A stretch of 64,000 nt of DNA from assembly GCF_006539885.1 (NCBI RefSeq), contig NZ_BJNW01000007.1, positions 62,001-126,000 of the forward strand, given 5' to 3'. Below are positions 18,295 to 27,519 of the stretch, piece by piece. Each line of letters opens with the position of its first letter. Positions within the stretch are counted from its first letter, which is position 1. The notes below the pieces were generated by a model. The model saw nothing but the letters and a program-made list of their open reading frames with translations, made no database searches and was not told the DNA's origin. A program made the position numbers and the translations under genes. Source of the stretch: Kocuria varians. GTDB taxonomy: Bacteria > Actinomycetota > Actinomycetes > Actinomycetales > Micrococcaceae.

Positions 18295-18302
<8 letters not shown>
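17628..18302 (+). CDS. Polar amino acid ABC transporter, permease
   Basis: His/Glu/Gln/Arg-type inner-membrane permease, 224 residues, about five helices. The coupling-helix EAA loop reads EAARTLNYTGWQTVRHVIAPQ near residues 122-142, and the family stretch YVWLFRGTPILVQLFIIFYG lies near 60-79. The ATG overlaps the upstream stop and the end overlaps the ATPase start by 8 bases, so the three transporter genes are coupled. Its single-permease arrangement implies a homodimer. Confidence 0.92.
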
Positions 18303-19035
<733 letters not shown>

Positions 19036-19047
19036 GCCCCGCAGTCC

Positions 19048-20043
19048 TCAGAAGCTCCCGGACGCCCCGCCCCCGGTGAAGCCGCCGCCACCACCGAAGG
19101 AGCTGGACGCACCGCCCCCGTAGGAGGAGGACGTGGCGGACGGCGTGTAGGTGCTCCCGCTGTACACGGCCGGGTACATCACGTAGAGCGGCAGCCAGGA
19201 CTGGAACGTGGGAGCGTACTGGATCTCGTGCTCGATCCCGTCCTTGTCCCTGCCCTTGCGGGGTGTGTCGTTGAGACCCGGGGCCTTCCGGTTCTGCGCG
19301 CGGTACCGGTAGTAGGCGCGGCGCATGCCCTCGGTGATCTCCTCGTCCGGGTGCTCCCGCTGGTACTGCTCGATCTCGCGGTCCGCCCGCTCTCGGATCC
19401 GCCGCGTGCGGCTCGCCCTGACCGTGAAGAACCCGATGGCCGCCACGGCCGCGGCCCCCAGCACGCTGAACAGGATCGTCATGAGCGTCCGGTGGTAGGC
19501 GGCCCGGTCCGCGGCGGCCTGGGGATCGGCCTCGTCGTAGACCTCGGTGACGGTGTCCGTGAAGGCCTCGGCGTACTGGCCGTCCTTGAACCCCGGTTCG
19601 AGCTTGTCCTCCATGATGCTCCGGGCGTCGTCGTTGGAGAGCACCTCGCGGGCGCCGTCCGCGACCTCGATGCGCAGCTTCCGCTCGCCCATGTCCGCGA
19701 CGATCAGCACTCCGTTGTTGCGGCCGTCCTCGCCCACGCCCCAGTCCGTGGCGACCTTGCGGGAGTAGTCCTCGATGTCCTCGCCCTGGGTGTCGTCCAC
19801 GGTGAGCACCGCGGCGCGGATGTACTCGTTCTCCCGGTTCTTGTCCCCGATCAGGTGGTTGAGCTGCTTCTCCTGGTCGGGGGTGAGCAGGTCCGCCTGG
19901 TCCTGCACGGCGCCCTCCGAGGGCCGTGGCGGCACATCCAGTGCCTGGGCGGGGGTGACGACGCCGGCCACCAGGACCGCGCCCAGCGCACCTCCCACCA
20001 GGGCCCGCCGCAGTAGGGTCGGTGTCTGTTCGGCAGTTCTCAC
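19048..20043 (-). CDS. Secreted/membrane TPM-domain protein with Gly/Ser-rich tail
   Basis: A 331-residue protein: N-terminal signal (LLRRALVGGALGAVLVAGVVTPAQA), a TPM (DUF477) domain at about 35-180 with EGAVQDQADLLTPDQEKQLN and DWGVGEDGRNNGVLIVAD, one membrane helix at about 190-212, a charged cytosolic segment and a tail of SSSYGGGASSSFGGGGGFTG type. TPM proteins of bacteria and chloroplasts are linked to membrane or photosystem protein maintenance; no specific partner is evident here. The GTG start lies behind GGAGGA. The Gly/Ser tail is the usual ending of bacterial TPM proteins. Confidence 0.88.
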   Translation of the reverse strand: MRTAEQTPTLLRRALVGGALGAVLVAGVVTPAQALDVPPRPSEGAVQDQADLLTPDQEKQLNHLIGDKNRENEYIRAAVLTVDDTQGEDIEDYSRKVATDWGVGEDGRNNGVLIVADMGERKLRIEVADGAREVLSNDDARSIMEDKLEPGFKDGQYAEAFTDTVTEVYDEADPQAAADRAAYHRTLMTILFSVLGAAAVAAIGFFTVRASRTRRIRERADREIEQYQREHPDEEITEGMRRAYYRYRAQNRKAPGLNDTPRKGRDKDGIEHEIQYAPTFQSWLPLYVMYPAVYSGSTYTPSATSSSYGGGASSSFGGGGGFTGGGASGSF

Positions 20044-20137
20044 GGGGTCCTCCAGCTCATCGACATCAGGTGTCCTGCACCCTGTTCTCGTGCGTCCAGG
20101 CCACGCCGGGGGCCTGCCCGCGCCCGGGAGCGGACAC

Positions 20138-20172
20138 GACGACGGCGCGGGACCTGGCCCCGCGCCGTCGTC
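20138..20172. terminator. Terminator after the tandem universal stress gene
   Basis: GACGACGGCGCGGG at 20138-20151 pairs perfectly with 20159-20172 over a 7-base loop, a 14-bp stem. It closes the leftward universal stress gene ending at 20225. The stem is a one-base variant of the dispersed GACGACGCCGC word. Confidence 0.75.
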
Positions 20173-20224
20173 ATCATCTCAATGCGTATGCATATTCAGG
20201 CGGCCCGCCGACCACCCGCCCCAC

Positions 20225-21115
20225 TCACTTCTTGGCCGTGGGGACCACCATCATCGGAGACTCCGCGTCCGCGAGCACCGCCTGCGAGACGGAGCCCATC
20301 AGCAGCCCACGGAACCCGCCGTAGCCGCGCGTGCCCATGACCAGCAGGTCTGCGGTGCGGGAGGCGTCCACCAGGGCATCCGCCGGGCGACCCTCGAGGA
20401 CGCGGGTGGCCACGTCGAGCCCCGGGTACTGGCCCCGCAGCTCCTCGGCCACGCGGTCCGTGAGCTCCTGGGCCGGGGCCTTGAGCTGCTCCTGCACGGT
20501 CTGCTCGAGCTCGTACGAGTTGACCGGCAGGTAGCCGGTGGTGGGCACCACGTTCACGACCGCCAGGGTGAGGCCGTGGTCCGCGGCGTAGCGTGCCGCC
20601 ACACCCACGGCCTTGTTCTCGGTGCCGAGCTTGTCCACGCCCACGACGACGGCGCCGGCAAACGTCTCGCCCTCCGGCCGGGTCTCGCGCTCGTCCGGGT
20701 TCCAGCTCTCCGGCAGGATCACCACGGGCGCCGTGGAGTGGGCGGCCACCGCGGAGGACACCGAGCCCACACGGCCGCGGATACCGTGGTGACCGCGCTT
20801 GCCCATGACCACCAGGGCGGCGTCCTTCGCCTCGTAGACGATCACGCCGGCGGCGTCGCCGCGCTCGATGACGCCCTGGGCGGTGACGCCCGCCGTCTTC
20901 GCCTTCGCCACGGCAGCGCGGGCCAGCCGCTCCGACTCCTCCTGGAGGGCCTCCGCGAACGCGCCGTAGATCGACTGGTCCAGCCCGGTCTGGCTCCCCG
21001 TGGAGAGCACGATCTTCAGCGGGAGCTGCTGCTCGAGGGCGTCCGCGATGGCCCAGTCCAGGGCCCGCTCGCTGTGGTCGGAGCCGTCGTACGCCACCAC
21101 AATGTTCTGCGTCAT
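20225..21115 (-). CDS. Tandem-domain universal stress protein (UspA family)
   Basis: Two UspA domains in 296 residues. Domain 1 starts NIVVAYDGSDHSERALDW and ends with the ATP-loop pattern VVMGKRGHHGIRGRVGSVS; domain 2 ends LVMGTRGYGGFRGLLMGSVS. The G-x2-G-x9-G(S) pattern in both suggests ATP binding. Such proteins are usually induced in dormancy or by stress; the role here is inferred only. I chose the ATG at 21115 (MTQNIVVAYDG) rather than the upstream in-frame start at 21163, which adds sequence without family match. It follows another tandem Usp gene in the same direction by about 60 bases. Confidence 0.9.
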   Translation of the reverse strand: MTQNIVVAYDGSDHSERALDWAIADALEQQLPLKIVLSTGSQTGLDQSIYGAFAEALQEESERLARAAVAKAKTAGVTAQGVIERGDAAGVIVYEAKDAALVVMGKRGHHGIRGRVGSVSSAVAAHSTAPVVILPESWNPDERETRPEGETFAGAVVVGVDKLGTENKAVGVAARYAADHGLTLAVVNVVPTTGYLPVNSYELEQTVQEQLKAPAQELTDRVAEELRGQYPGLDVATRVLEGRPADALVDASRTADLLVMGTRGYGGFRGLLMGSVSQAVLADAESPMMVVPTAKK

Positions 21116-21176
21116 GTCTTCTCTACCTGCCTGTTCCGTGTGGGAGTCGTGGGGTCGGATCATGTGCTCGGGGGGG

Positions 21177-22172
21177 TCAGCGGCCGCTGGGGACCACCAT
21201 CACCGGCCCGGCCGCAGCACCCAGCACCGCCTGGGAGACGGAGCCCATCAGCAGCCCGGTGAAACCGCCGATGCCGCGGGAGCCCACCACCACGAGGTCC
21301 GCGGTGCGGGTGGCCTGCGTGAGCACGCGGCCCGGGCGGCCCAGGAAGGCGTGCTGCGTGACGGTGAGCCCCGGTTCGCGCTCGGAGATGCGGCAGGCCA
21401 GTTCCGAGAGGTTCTCGAGCGCCTCCTGGAAGTAGTACGGCCGGCTGTACTGGTCCTGGAACCACCCGGGGGTCCCGGAGAGCGCGCCGTTGACGGAGAC
21501 GATGCTCAGCGCGGCACCGTGCGCCACGGCGTACTTCACGGCCTCGGCCACGGCGGGGTTCTTCTCGCCGGAGGAGTCCACGCCCACGACCACGGAGCCG
21601 GTGTAATCGGTCTCGGACGCGGAGGGCCGGTCGTCGTCCTTCTCGCGCGGGTCCGGGAGCCGGACGTCCTCAGCGGCGCGGGCCTCCCGGCGCACGATGT
21701 CCGCGTCCGAGGCGTCCTGCGCGGCGCTGGGCGGGACCACGACCACGGGCACGGGGCTGTGCGCCGCGACGGCCGCGGAGACGGAGCCGAGCCGACCGCG
21801 CAGGGCACCGCCCTTGCCGCGCTTGCCGGTCACGACGAGGCACGCCCCCTTGGCCTCCTCCAGGATGGCGCGGGCGGCGTCGCCCTCGCCGAGAGTCTCC
21901 TGGACCTCGACATCGGGGGCCTGCTCACGGGCGTACTCGCTCGCGGCCGCCAGGTAGCTCTTGCTCTCCGCCACCACGGCCTCGTGGAAGCGGGCCTCCA
22001 GGCCGGGCTCGCCCACGGCGAGCAGTGGGTAGGAGGTGATCAGGCGCACCGGCACGTGGCGGGCGCGGGCCTCCGTGAGGGCACGGTCCAGCGCCCTCAG
22101 GGCGATGTCGGAACCGTCGATGCCCACGAGGACGGGAGCGGTGGGGGGGGTGTTCAGAACGTCTTTGTTCAT
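21177..22172 (-). CDS. Tandem-domain universal stress protein (UspA family)
   Basis: Second tandem UspA protein, 331 residues. Domain 1 opens APVLVGIDGSDIALRALDRA and carries VVTGKRGKGGALRGRLGS; domain 2 opens GSVVVGVDSSGEKNPAVAEA and ends VVVGSRGIGGFTGLLMGSVS. An acidic linker REKDDDRPSASE joins them. Codons 8-11 contain a run of eight C (eight G on the plus strand, 22143-22150), a possible slippage point near the start. It is the first gene of the Usp pair; the ATG has GAGGAG about 10 bases upstream. Confidence 0.9.
   Translation of the reverse strand: MNKDVLNTPPTAPVLVGIDGSDIALRALDRALTEARARHVPVRLITSYPLLAVGEPGLEARFHEAVVAESKSYLAAASEYAREQAPDVEVQETLGEGDAARAILEEAKGACLVVTGKRGKGGALRGRLGSVSAAVAAHSPVPVVVVPPSAAQDASDADIVRREARAAEDVRLPDPREKDDDRPSASETDYTGSVVVGVDSSGEKNPAVAEAVKYAVAHGAALSIVSVNGALSGTPGWFQDQYSRPYYFQEALENLSELACRISEREPGLTVTQHAFLGRPGRVLTQATRTADLVVVGSRGIGGFTGLLMGSVSQAVLGAAAGPVMVVPSGR
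22143..22150 (+). repeat. Eight-G homopolymer inside the 5' end of a usp gene
   Basis: A run of eight G on the plus strand, read on the coding strand as C8 in codons for Thr-Pro-Pro-Thr about eight residues after the start. A gain or loss of one base here would end translation early. Confidence 0.75.
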
Positions 22173-22348
22173 GCTTCAAGAATACTCCTCGCGGCCCGTT
22201 CCGGGGCGGTCCAACCCGCGTTTCGGGGCCCGTTACCGCCCCTCTGGCGCAGGCCGGCCACCCCCTCACGCGGGCACATCCCACCCTCTCGCACGTGCCC
22301 CGCCCATACCTTCACGAGGACCCCACCCGCACCGTGCAGGGAGTGCCG

Positions 22349-23803
22349 TCAGGCCATCGCGAACATCCAGCGCGAGCTGCGGATCCGCCACCCGAGCGTG
22401 ACCGCGCGCACCGCCGTGTACCCGCCCGCGTAGGCGAGCCACAGCCACACCGCACCGCCCACCCCGGTGCCGCCCCACTCGAGCACGGCCCACAGCAGCG
22501 GGAGGTAGACCAGCAGGTTCACCACGCCCGCGATGGCCAGGTAGCGGGCGTCCCCGGCGCCGATCAGCACGCCGTCGAGCACGAAGACGAACGCCGCGAG
22601 CGGCTGGGCCACGGCCACCACCACGAGTGCCGCGCCGAAGACCGCCTGGACGCCCTCCGAGCGCGTGAACAGGAAGGCCAGGTGCGGTCCGAGCACACCC
22701 ACCACGAGCCCCGTGACCACGCCGAAGCCCAGACCCCAGCGCAGCAGCCGGTGCATGAGCCGGCGCACCTGCGCGCGGTCCTCCTCGCGGGAGACGTCCC
22801 GCGCGCCGAGCTCCTTGCCCAGCAGGGCCTGCGCCGCGATCGCGAGCGCGTCCAGGGCGAACGCGAGGAACATGAAGACGGTCATCGTCAGCTGGTAGCC
22901 GGCCAGGTTCTCGGGGCCCTGGGCGGTGGCCACCACCACCGTGAGCAGGATCGCCACGCGCAGGGACAGGGTCCGCAGCATGAGCCACGAACCCACGGTG
23001 AGGTGCGAGCGCACCCGGCCCCAGGACGTCGCCAGCCCTACCTCCTGCGCCCGGAACCGCCGGCCGAGCATCACCAGGTAGGTCACGGCCATGGCCCACT
23101 GGGTCAGGCTCGTGCCGATCGCGGCACCGGCCACGCCCAGGTGCGCCCCGTAGACGAGCGCGAGGTTCAGGACCAGGTTCAGACCGGCACCCGCGGCCGC
23201 GACCACGAGCGGGGTGGTCGTGTCCTGCAGCCCACGCAGCACACCCACCGAGGCGAGCACGAGCAGCATGGCCACGAGGCCGGGCAGGGACCACAGCGCG
23301 TACGACGTCGCCTGGTCCAGGACCTCGCCGTGCGCTCCCATGGTGCTGAGCAGGGGCCGCATCACGACCGCCCCCACCCCCGCGAGCACCACGCCCAGGC
23401 CCGCCGCGGTCCACAGTCCGTCGCGGCCCACGGCCAGGGCCTCGGCCAGCCGCCCGCCGCCCAGGTGCCGGGCCACGGCGGGAGTCGTGCTGTATGCCAG
23501 GAACACCATGAGTCCCACGACCGTCTGCACGAGGGTCGAGGCAACCCCCACACCGGCGAGCTGGGCGGTGCCCAGGTGACCGATGATCGCGGAGTCGGCC
23601 AGCAGGAAGAGCGGTTCGGCGATCAGCGCCCCGAATGCGGGGACGGCGAGCGCGAGGATCTGCCGGTTCAGGCTCGGGCCGGCGGCCCCGGAGGGTCGGC
23701 CGCCGGGTGCGGGCGACGACGCCGCCCCGCCGGAACCGGGGGCCGGGACGTCGTCGTGCGGGGGGCGGGCGGCGTCGGCGGAGGAGGCGTCGGGAGCGGG
23801 CAC
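22349..23803 (-). CDS. MATE-family efflux transporter (DinF-like)
   Basis: Multidrug/toxin extrusion transporter of 484 residues with twelve predicted helices in two halves. Half 1 starts ALAVPAFGALIAEPLFLLADS with IIGHLGTAQLAGVGVAST, the DinF-type motif; half 2 has LRVAILLTVVVATAQ and FALDALAIAAQALLGKELG. The N-terminal 45 residues are a disordered Pro/Ala/Gly tail containing GGAASSPAPG, encoded by a copy of the dispersed word. The start is GTG at 23803 near the divergent end of the region. The transported compound is unknown; the two usp neighbours suggest a stress context only weakly. Confidence 0.9.
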   Translation of the reverse strand: MPAPDASSADAARPPHDDVPAPGSGGAASSPAPGGRPSGAAGPSLNRQILALAVPAFGALIAEPLFLLADSAIIGHLGTAQLAGVGVASTLVQTVVGLMVFLAYSTTPAVARHLGGGRLAEALAVGRDGLWTAAGLGVVLAGVGAVVMRPLLSTMGAHGEVLDQATSYALWSLPGLVAMLLVLASVGVLRGLQDTTTPLVVAAAGAGLNLVLNLALVYGAHLGVAGAAIGTSLTQWAMAVTYLVMLGRRFRAQEVGLATSWGRVRSHLTVGSWLMLRTLSLRVAILLTVVVATAQGPENLAGYQLTMTVFMFLAFALDALAIAAQALLGKELGARDVSREEDRAQVRRLMHRLLRWGLGFGVVTGLVVGVLGPHLAFLFTRSEGVQAVFGAALVVVAVAQPLAAFVFVLDGVLIGAGDARYLAIAGVVNLLVYLPLLWAVLEWGGTGVGGAVWLWLAYAGGYTAVRAVTLGWRIRSSRWMFAMA

Positions 23804-23849
23804 GGGTCCAGCGTAGGCGGGGCGGCAGACACCGCCGAGAAGCGGGGCG

Positions 23850-24206
23850 TCAGTGACCGGGGGCGGGCTTCACGGAGATGACCGGGACCGCGGACTCGAG
23901 GATGATTTGCTGGGCGGAGGACCCCAGGAAGATCTTTCCCGCCGGGGACCGGCGGCGAACGCCCACCACCACGGCCTCGACGTCCTCCCGGTTGGTGAGG
24001 TCCACGAGATCTCCCACCGCGTCACGGCTGCGGGCGGCGGCGCGCTCGAAGCTCACCCGCTGGTAGTCGAAGGCGGCGGCGTCGGGCTCGGAACCGTCCA
24101 CGGGGAAGACCACCAGGTCGGTGTCGCGGCGCCGGGCCTCCTGCACGGCGAAGTCGCGGGCGGCGTGGCCGGCGGGGGAATCTGCGGCGGCGAGAATGAT
24201 GGCCAT
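23850..24206 (-). CDS. Single-domain universal stress protein
   Basis: UspA-like protein of 118 residues, shorter than usual. It opens MAIILAAADSPAGHAARDFA and ends RRRSPAGKIFLGSSAQQIIL then VPVISVKP; the G-K-x-F-L-G-S-S part replaces the common G-x-G pattern, and the family's N-terminal Asp is shifted to the DSPAG loop. Start chosen at 24206, with GAGGA upstream, because the upstream in-frame extension to 24326 has no family character. It is divergent from the tricarboxylate transporter genes. The third usp gene within 4 kb. Confidence 0.8.
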   Translation of the reverse strand: MAIILAAADSPAGHAARDFAVQEARRRDTDLVVFPVDGSEPDAAAFDYQRVSFERAAARSRDAVGDLVDLTNREDVEAVVVGVRRRSPAGKIFLGSSAQQIILESAVPVISVKPAPGH

Positions 24207-24399
24207 GGGTCCTCGTTTCGGTCGGTGCTGGCGGGGCCGTCCGGGGACGGCGGGATGGGTCGCCCCCGAGCGTACGGGGAGAACCACGGACGCGAGCAGG
24301 GGTGCCCGTCCACGACCCGTGGGCAAGTGTATGGTAGGTCACATTCTCGCGGCCCGGAGGGCGGCACAGGAAGCCCCGCTCCCCGACCCCGGAGGAATC

Positions 24400-25401
24400 G
24401 TGAGTCCCACACACTCCCCCAACCGCCGACAGTTCCTGACCTACGGGCTCGGGGGCATCGTCGCGGTGGGTGCCATCGGAACCGCCACGGTCGGCTCCAT
24501 CACCTCGGCCTCGGGAGGCAATGACCTCCGGTCCTCGCTGACGATCATCGCGCCGGCCGCCGCGGGTGGCGGATGGGACACCGTGGCCCGGGAGATGCAG
24601 CAGGCGCAGCGGGCGAACGGCATCGTCAACAACACCCAGGTGGTCAACATCCCCGGGGCGGGCGGCACGATCGCGCTCGGCAACATGGAGATCCTGGCCG
24701 GCAAGGCCAACAACCTCATGGTGGGAGGCACCGGCCAGCTCGCCGCCACCATCCAGTACGACTCCGCCACCACCTACGCGGACGTGAACCCCCTCGCGGT
24801 GCTCGTGGAGGAGTACGACGTCATCGCCGTGGCAGCGAACTCTCCCTACAAGAACCTGAAGGATCTCATGAGCGCGTGGGCCGAGGAGCCGGGGAAGGTG
24901 CCCTGGACCGGCGGCGGCTCCTTCGACCAGCTCGTGGTCGCGGACATGGCCCTCAAGGCCGGGCTCTCCCCCAAGGACATGATCTACGTGTCCTCGGACG
25001 GGGGCGGGGAGTCCACCCAGGCCCTGCTCAACGGCACCGCTGCGGCCGCGGCCTCCGGCTACCCGGACACCATCGACCAGGTGGAGTCCGGACGCCTGCG
25101 GGCCCTGGCGATCGTGGCCAAGGAGCCCGTGCCGGGCGTGGACATCCCCACCACCGTGGAACAGGGGTACCAGGTGACCCTGGCCAACTGGCGGCTGGTC
25201 GTGGCCCCGGGCGGCATCACGGAGGACGAGAAGAGCGAGCTCGAGACCATCGTGCAGGAGACCATCCACACGCCCCAGTGGCGGGACGCCATCGAACGCT
25301 TCTACTGGAACGAGAACGTGATCACGGGCGCGGACCTCTCGCGGTTCCTCGACGAGGAGAAAAAACGCATCCAGGGCCTCTACAAGGAGTTGGGACTGTG
25401 A
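24400..25401 (+). CDS. Tripartite tricarboxylate transporter, binding protein TctC
   Basis: Substrate-binding receptor of the TTT family, 333 residues, with a Tat-type signal NRRQFLTYGLGGIVAVGAIG. The family core is clear: LTIIAPAAAGGGWDTVAREM, NIPGAGGTIALGN, PLAVLVEEYDVIAVAANSPY, and GSFDQLVVADMALKAG. It binds a carboxylate such as citrate or a related acid and hands it to TctAB; the exact ligand is not readable. The GTG start follows GGAGGA by 4 bases. Its stop overlaps the tctB start. The two-component pair TctDE, often next to such genes, is not present in this window. Confidence 0.9.
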   Translation: MSPTHSPNRRQFLTYGLGGIVAVGAIGTATVGSITSASGGNDLRSSLTIIAPAAAGGGWDTVAREMQQAQRANGIVNNTQVVNIPGAGGTIALGNMEILAGKANNLMVGGTGQLAATIQYDSATTYADVNPLAVLVEEYDVIAVAANSPYKNLKDLMSAWAEEPGKVPWTGGGSFDQLVVADMALKAGLSPKDMIYVSSDGGGESTQALLNGTAAAAASGYPDTIDQVESGRLRALAIVAKEPVPGVDIPTTVEQGYQVTLANWRLVVAPGGITEDEKSELETIVQETIHTPQWRDAIERFYWNENVITGADLSRFLDEEKKRIQGLYKELGL

Positions 25402-25976
25402 CAGACCAGGTGACCGGCTCCGCCCCGGAGACGCCCCTTCCGCCCACGGACGAGGCGCCCGCCGCACAACCCTCGCTGCTGGGGGAGCTGACCGTTCCCC
25501 TCGTGCTCGCCGCCTTCGCCACGTACCTGTTGGTGGGGCTGCTGAGCATGGAGGTCCCGGACTCGGTGGACTTCCCCGGGCCGAGGTTCTTCCCCGCGGT
25601 GATCGTCGCCGTGATCTACGTGCTCGTGGTCCTGGAGGTGCTCGGCGCGCTGCGTCGCAGGGCAGCATGGCACCGCACTTCGGCGAGCACGTCGCCCGCC
25701 TCACCGGGGCAACGGCCCGAGAAGGCCACAACGTTCTCGTGGCCGTCCTTCGCCTGGGTCGTGGGCGGCTTCCTGATTTTCTCGCTGACCCTGGAGTTCC
25801 TGGGATGGATCATCGGGGCGGCCATGCTGTTCTGGTTCGTGGCGCGTGGTTTCGGAGACCGCCGCCCGGTCCTCTCTCTCGTCGTGGGACTGACGCTGAG
25901 TTCCCTGGCATACATCGCGTTCGACATGGCCCTGGGGCTCTCCCTCCCCTCGGGCATCCTGGGAGGTGGGTTCTAG
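25398..25976 (+). CDS. Tripartite tricarboxylate transporter, small membrane subunit TctB
   Basis: Small integral subunit, 192 residues, with four membrane helices (about 32-50, 60-82, 118-142, 155-180). The family phrase DFPGPRFFPAVIVAVIYVL lies near 55. The N-terminal 25 residues and the central loop RTSASTSPASPGQRPEK are disordered. The GTG start overlaps the tctC stop as GTGA. It partners with TctA, which starts on the next base after its stop. Confidence 0.88.
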   Translation: MTDQVTGSAPETPLPPTDEAPAAQPSLLGELTVPLVLAAFATYLLVGLLSMEVPDSVDFPGPRFFPAVIVAVIYVLVVLEVLGALRRRAAWHRTSASTSPASPGQRPEKATTFSWPSFAWVVGGFLIFSLTLEFLGWIIGAAMLFWFVARGFGDRRPVLSLVVGLTLSSLAYIAFDMALGLSLPSGILGGGF

Positions 25977-27482
25977 ATGGACACCCTGTCGCTGCTGATG
26001 GACGGCTTCGCCGGAGCCCTGACCGTCCAGAACCTCTTCTGGGTGGTGCTGGGATGCTTCCTGGGCACCGCCGTGGGCGTGATGCCCGGCCTGGGGTCCT
26101 CCATGGCCGTGGCCCTGCTGCTGCCCGTGACCTTCGCGCTGGAGCCCACCGCGGCGTTCATCATGTTCTCCGGCATCTACTTCGGAGGACTGTTCGGGGA
26201 CTCGACCATGGGCATCCTGATGAACACCCCGGGGCAGTCCTCCGCGATCGCCTCGACCTTCGAGGGTCACAAGATGGCCCTGTCCGGGAGGGCGCCCCAG
26301 GCCCTGGCCACCGCGGCCATCGGGGCATTCATCGGTGGTTTCGTGGCCTCCGTGGTGGTGGTCTTCTTCGCCCCGCTGCTCGCGGACTTCTCCACGAAGT
26401 TCGGACCGGCGGAGTACTTCGCCCTGGCGCTGTTCGCCTTCGTGGCCACCTCCTCCGTGGTGACCAATTCCGCGGTCAAGGGGCTCCTCTCGCTGGCCTT
26501 CGGACTGGGAATCGCCGTGGTCGGCATCGACTCCGTCACGGGCATCCCCAGGTTCACCATGAACTCCCCATACCTCTTCGACGGCATCTCCCTGGTCACC
26601 GTGACCGTGGCGGTGCTCGCGCTGGGCGAGGTCATCCACTTCGCAACCGTGGCCCGCTTCAAGTCCGAGGGCCAGATGCTGCGATCCCAGGGGCGTCCCT
26701 GGCTCAGCCGTGCAGAGGTGCGGGAGGCCATGCCGGCGTGGCTGCGCGGCACGGCCATCGGCCTGCCGTTCGGCGTCATCCCCGCGGGTGGCGCGGAGAT
26801 CCCCACGTTCTTGGCGTTCGGTGCGGAACGGAAACTGGACCGGCGCCGCCCGGACCCGCAGTTCGGCAAGGGTGCCATCCGTGGCCTCGCCGCCCCCGAG
26901 GCCGCGGGAAACTCCACCACCGGCATGGCCATGGGTGCTCTGCTCGCCCTGGGTCTGCCCATCTCCGGCACGGCCGCCATCATGCTCGCGGCATTCCGAC
27001 AGTACGGGTTGCAGCCCGGGCCGCTGCTGTTCGAGCGGGCCCCGGACCTCGTGTGGTCGCTGCTCGCCAGTTTCTTCATCGCGATGGTCGTGCTGCTGAT
27101 CATCAACCTGCCCTTCGCGATGGTGTGGGCCAAGCTTCTGCTCATCCCCCGCCCCTACCTCTACGCGGGCATCACGGTGTTCTGCGGCCTGGGCATCTAC
27201 GCCACCTCCGGGTCCACGTTCGACCTGCTCATGCTGCTGGGGGTCGGCATCGTCGGGTTCCTGATGCGCATGCACGACTACCCGCTGGCACCCCTGATCA
27301 TCGGCATGGTGCTCGGCCCGCTCGCGGAGTCGAGTCTGCGAGATGCCCTCATCAGCGCTGACGGGGACGCCTCGGTGCTGCTCAGCGGCCCCATCAGCAT
27401 CACCCTCTACGCCGTCCTGCTGGTCGTGCTCCTTCTGACGCTGCGCAGCAAGGTCACCAGCCGCACCCGCAGGGACGTCTGA
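25977..27482 (+). CDS. Tripartite tricarboxylate transporter, large membrane subunit TctA
   Basis: Main channel subunit, 501 residues, about eleven helices. The DUF112/TctA signature GVMPGLGSSMAVALLLP lies near 39, GIYFGGLFGDSTMGILMNTP near 65, and a second inverted half has GLPFGVIPAGGAEIPTF near 261 and PEAAGNSTTGMAMGALLALG near 308. It starts directly after the tctB stop at 25974-25976 and ends the operon. A weak hairpin and a GACGACGACGCGG stretch follow before the convergent MFS gene. Confidence 0.93.
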   Translation: MDTLSLLMDGFAGALTVQNLFWVVLGCFLGTAVGVMPGLGSSMAVALLLPVTFALEPTAAFIMFSGIYFGGLFGDSTMGILMNTPGQSSAIASTFEGHKMALSGRAPQALATAAIGAFIGGFVASVVVVFFAPLLADFSTKFGPAEYFALALFAFVATSSVVTNSAVKGLLSLAFGLGIAVVGIDSVTGIPRFTMNSPYLFDGISLVTVTVAVLALGEVIHFATVARFKSEGQMLRSQGRPWLSRAEVREAMPAWLRGTAIGLPFGVIPAGGAEIPTFLAFGAERKLDRRRPDPQFGKGAIRGLAAPEAAGNSTTGMAMGALLALGLPISGTAAIMLAAFRQYGLQPGPLLFERAPDLVWSLLASFFIAMVVLLIINLPFAMVWAKLLLIPRPYLYAGITVFCGLGIYATSGSTFDLLMLLGVGIVGFLMRMHDYPLAPLIIGMVLGPLAESSLRDALISADGDASVLLSGPISITLYAVLLVVLLLTLRSKVTSRTRRDV

Positions 27483-27492
27483 GCGACGACGA

Positions 27493-27508
27493 CGCGGCTG
27501 CCGCCGCG
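27493..27508. terminator. Short hairpin between tctA and the convergent MFS gene
   Basis: CGCGGC at 27493-27498 pairs with GCCGCG at 27503-27508 over TGCC. The 37-base intergenic gap holds little else besides a GACGACGACG run. The stem is short, so termination is only plausible. Confidence 0.4.
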
Positions 27509-27519
27509 TAGAAAACGTG

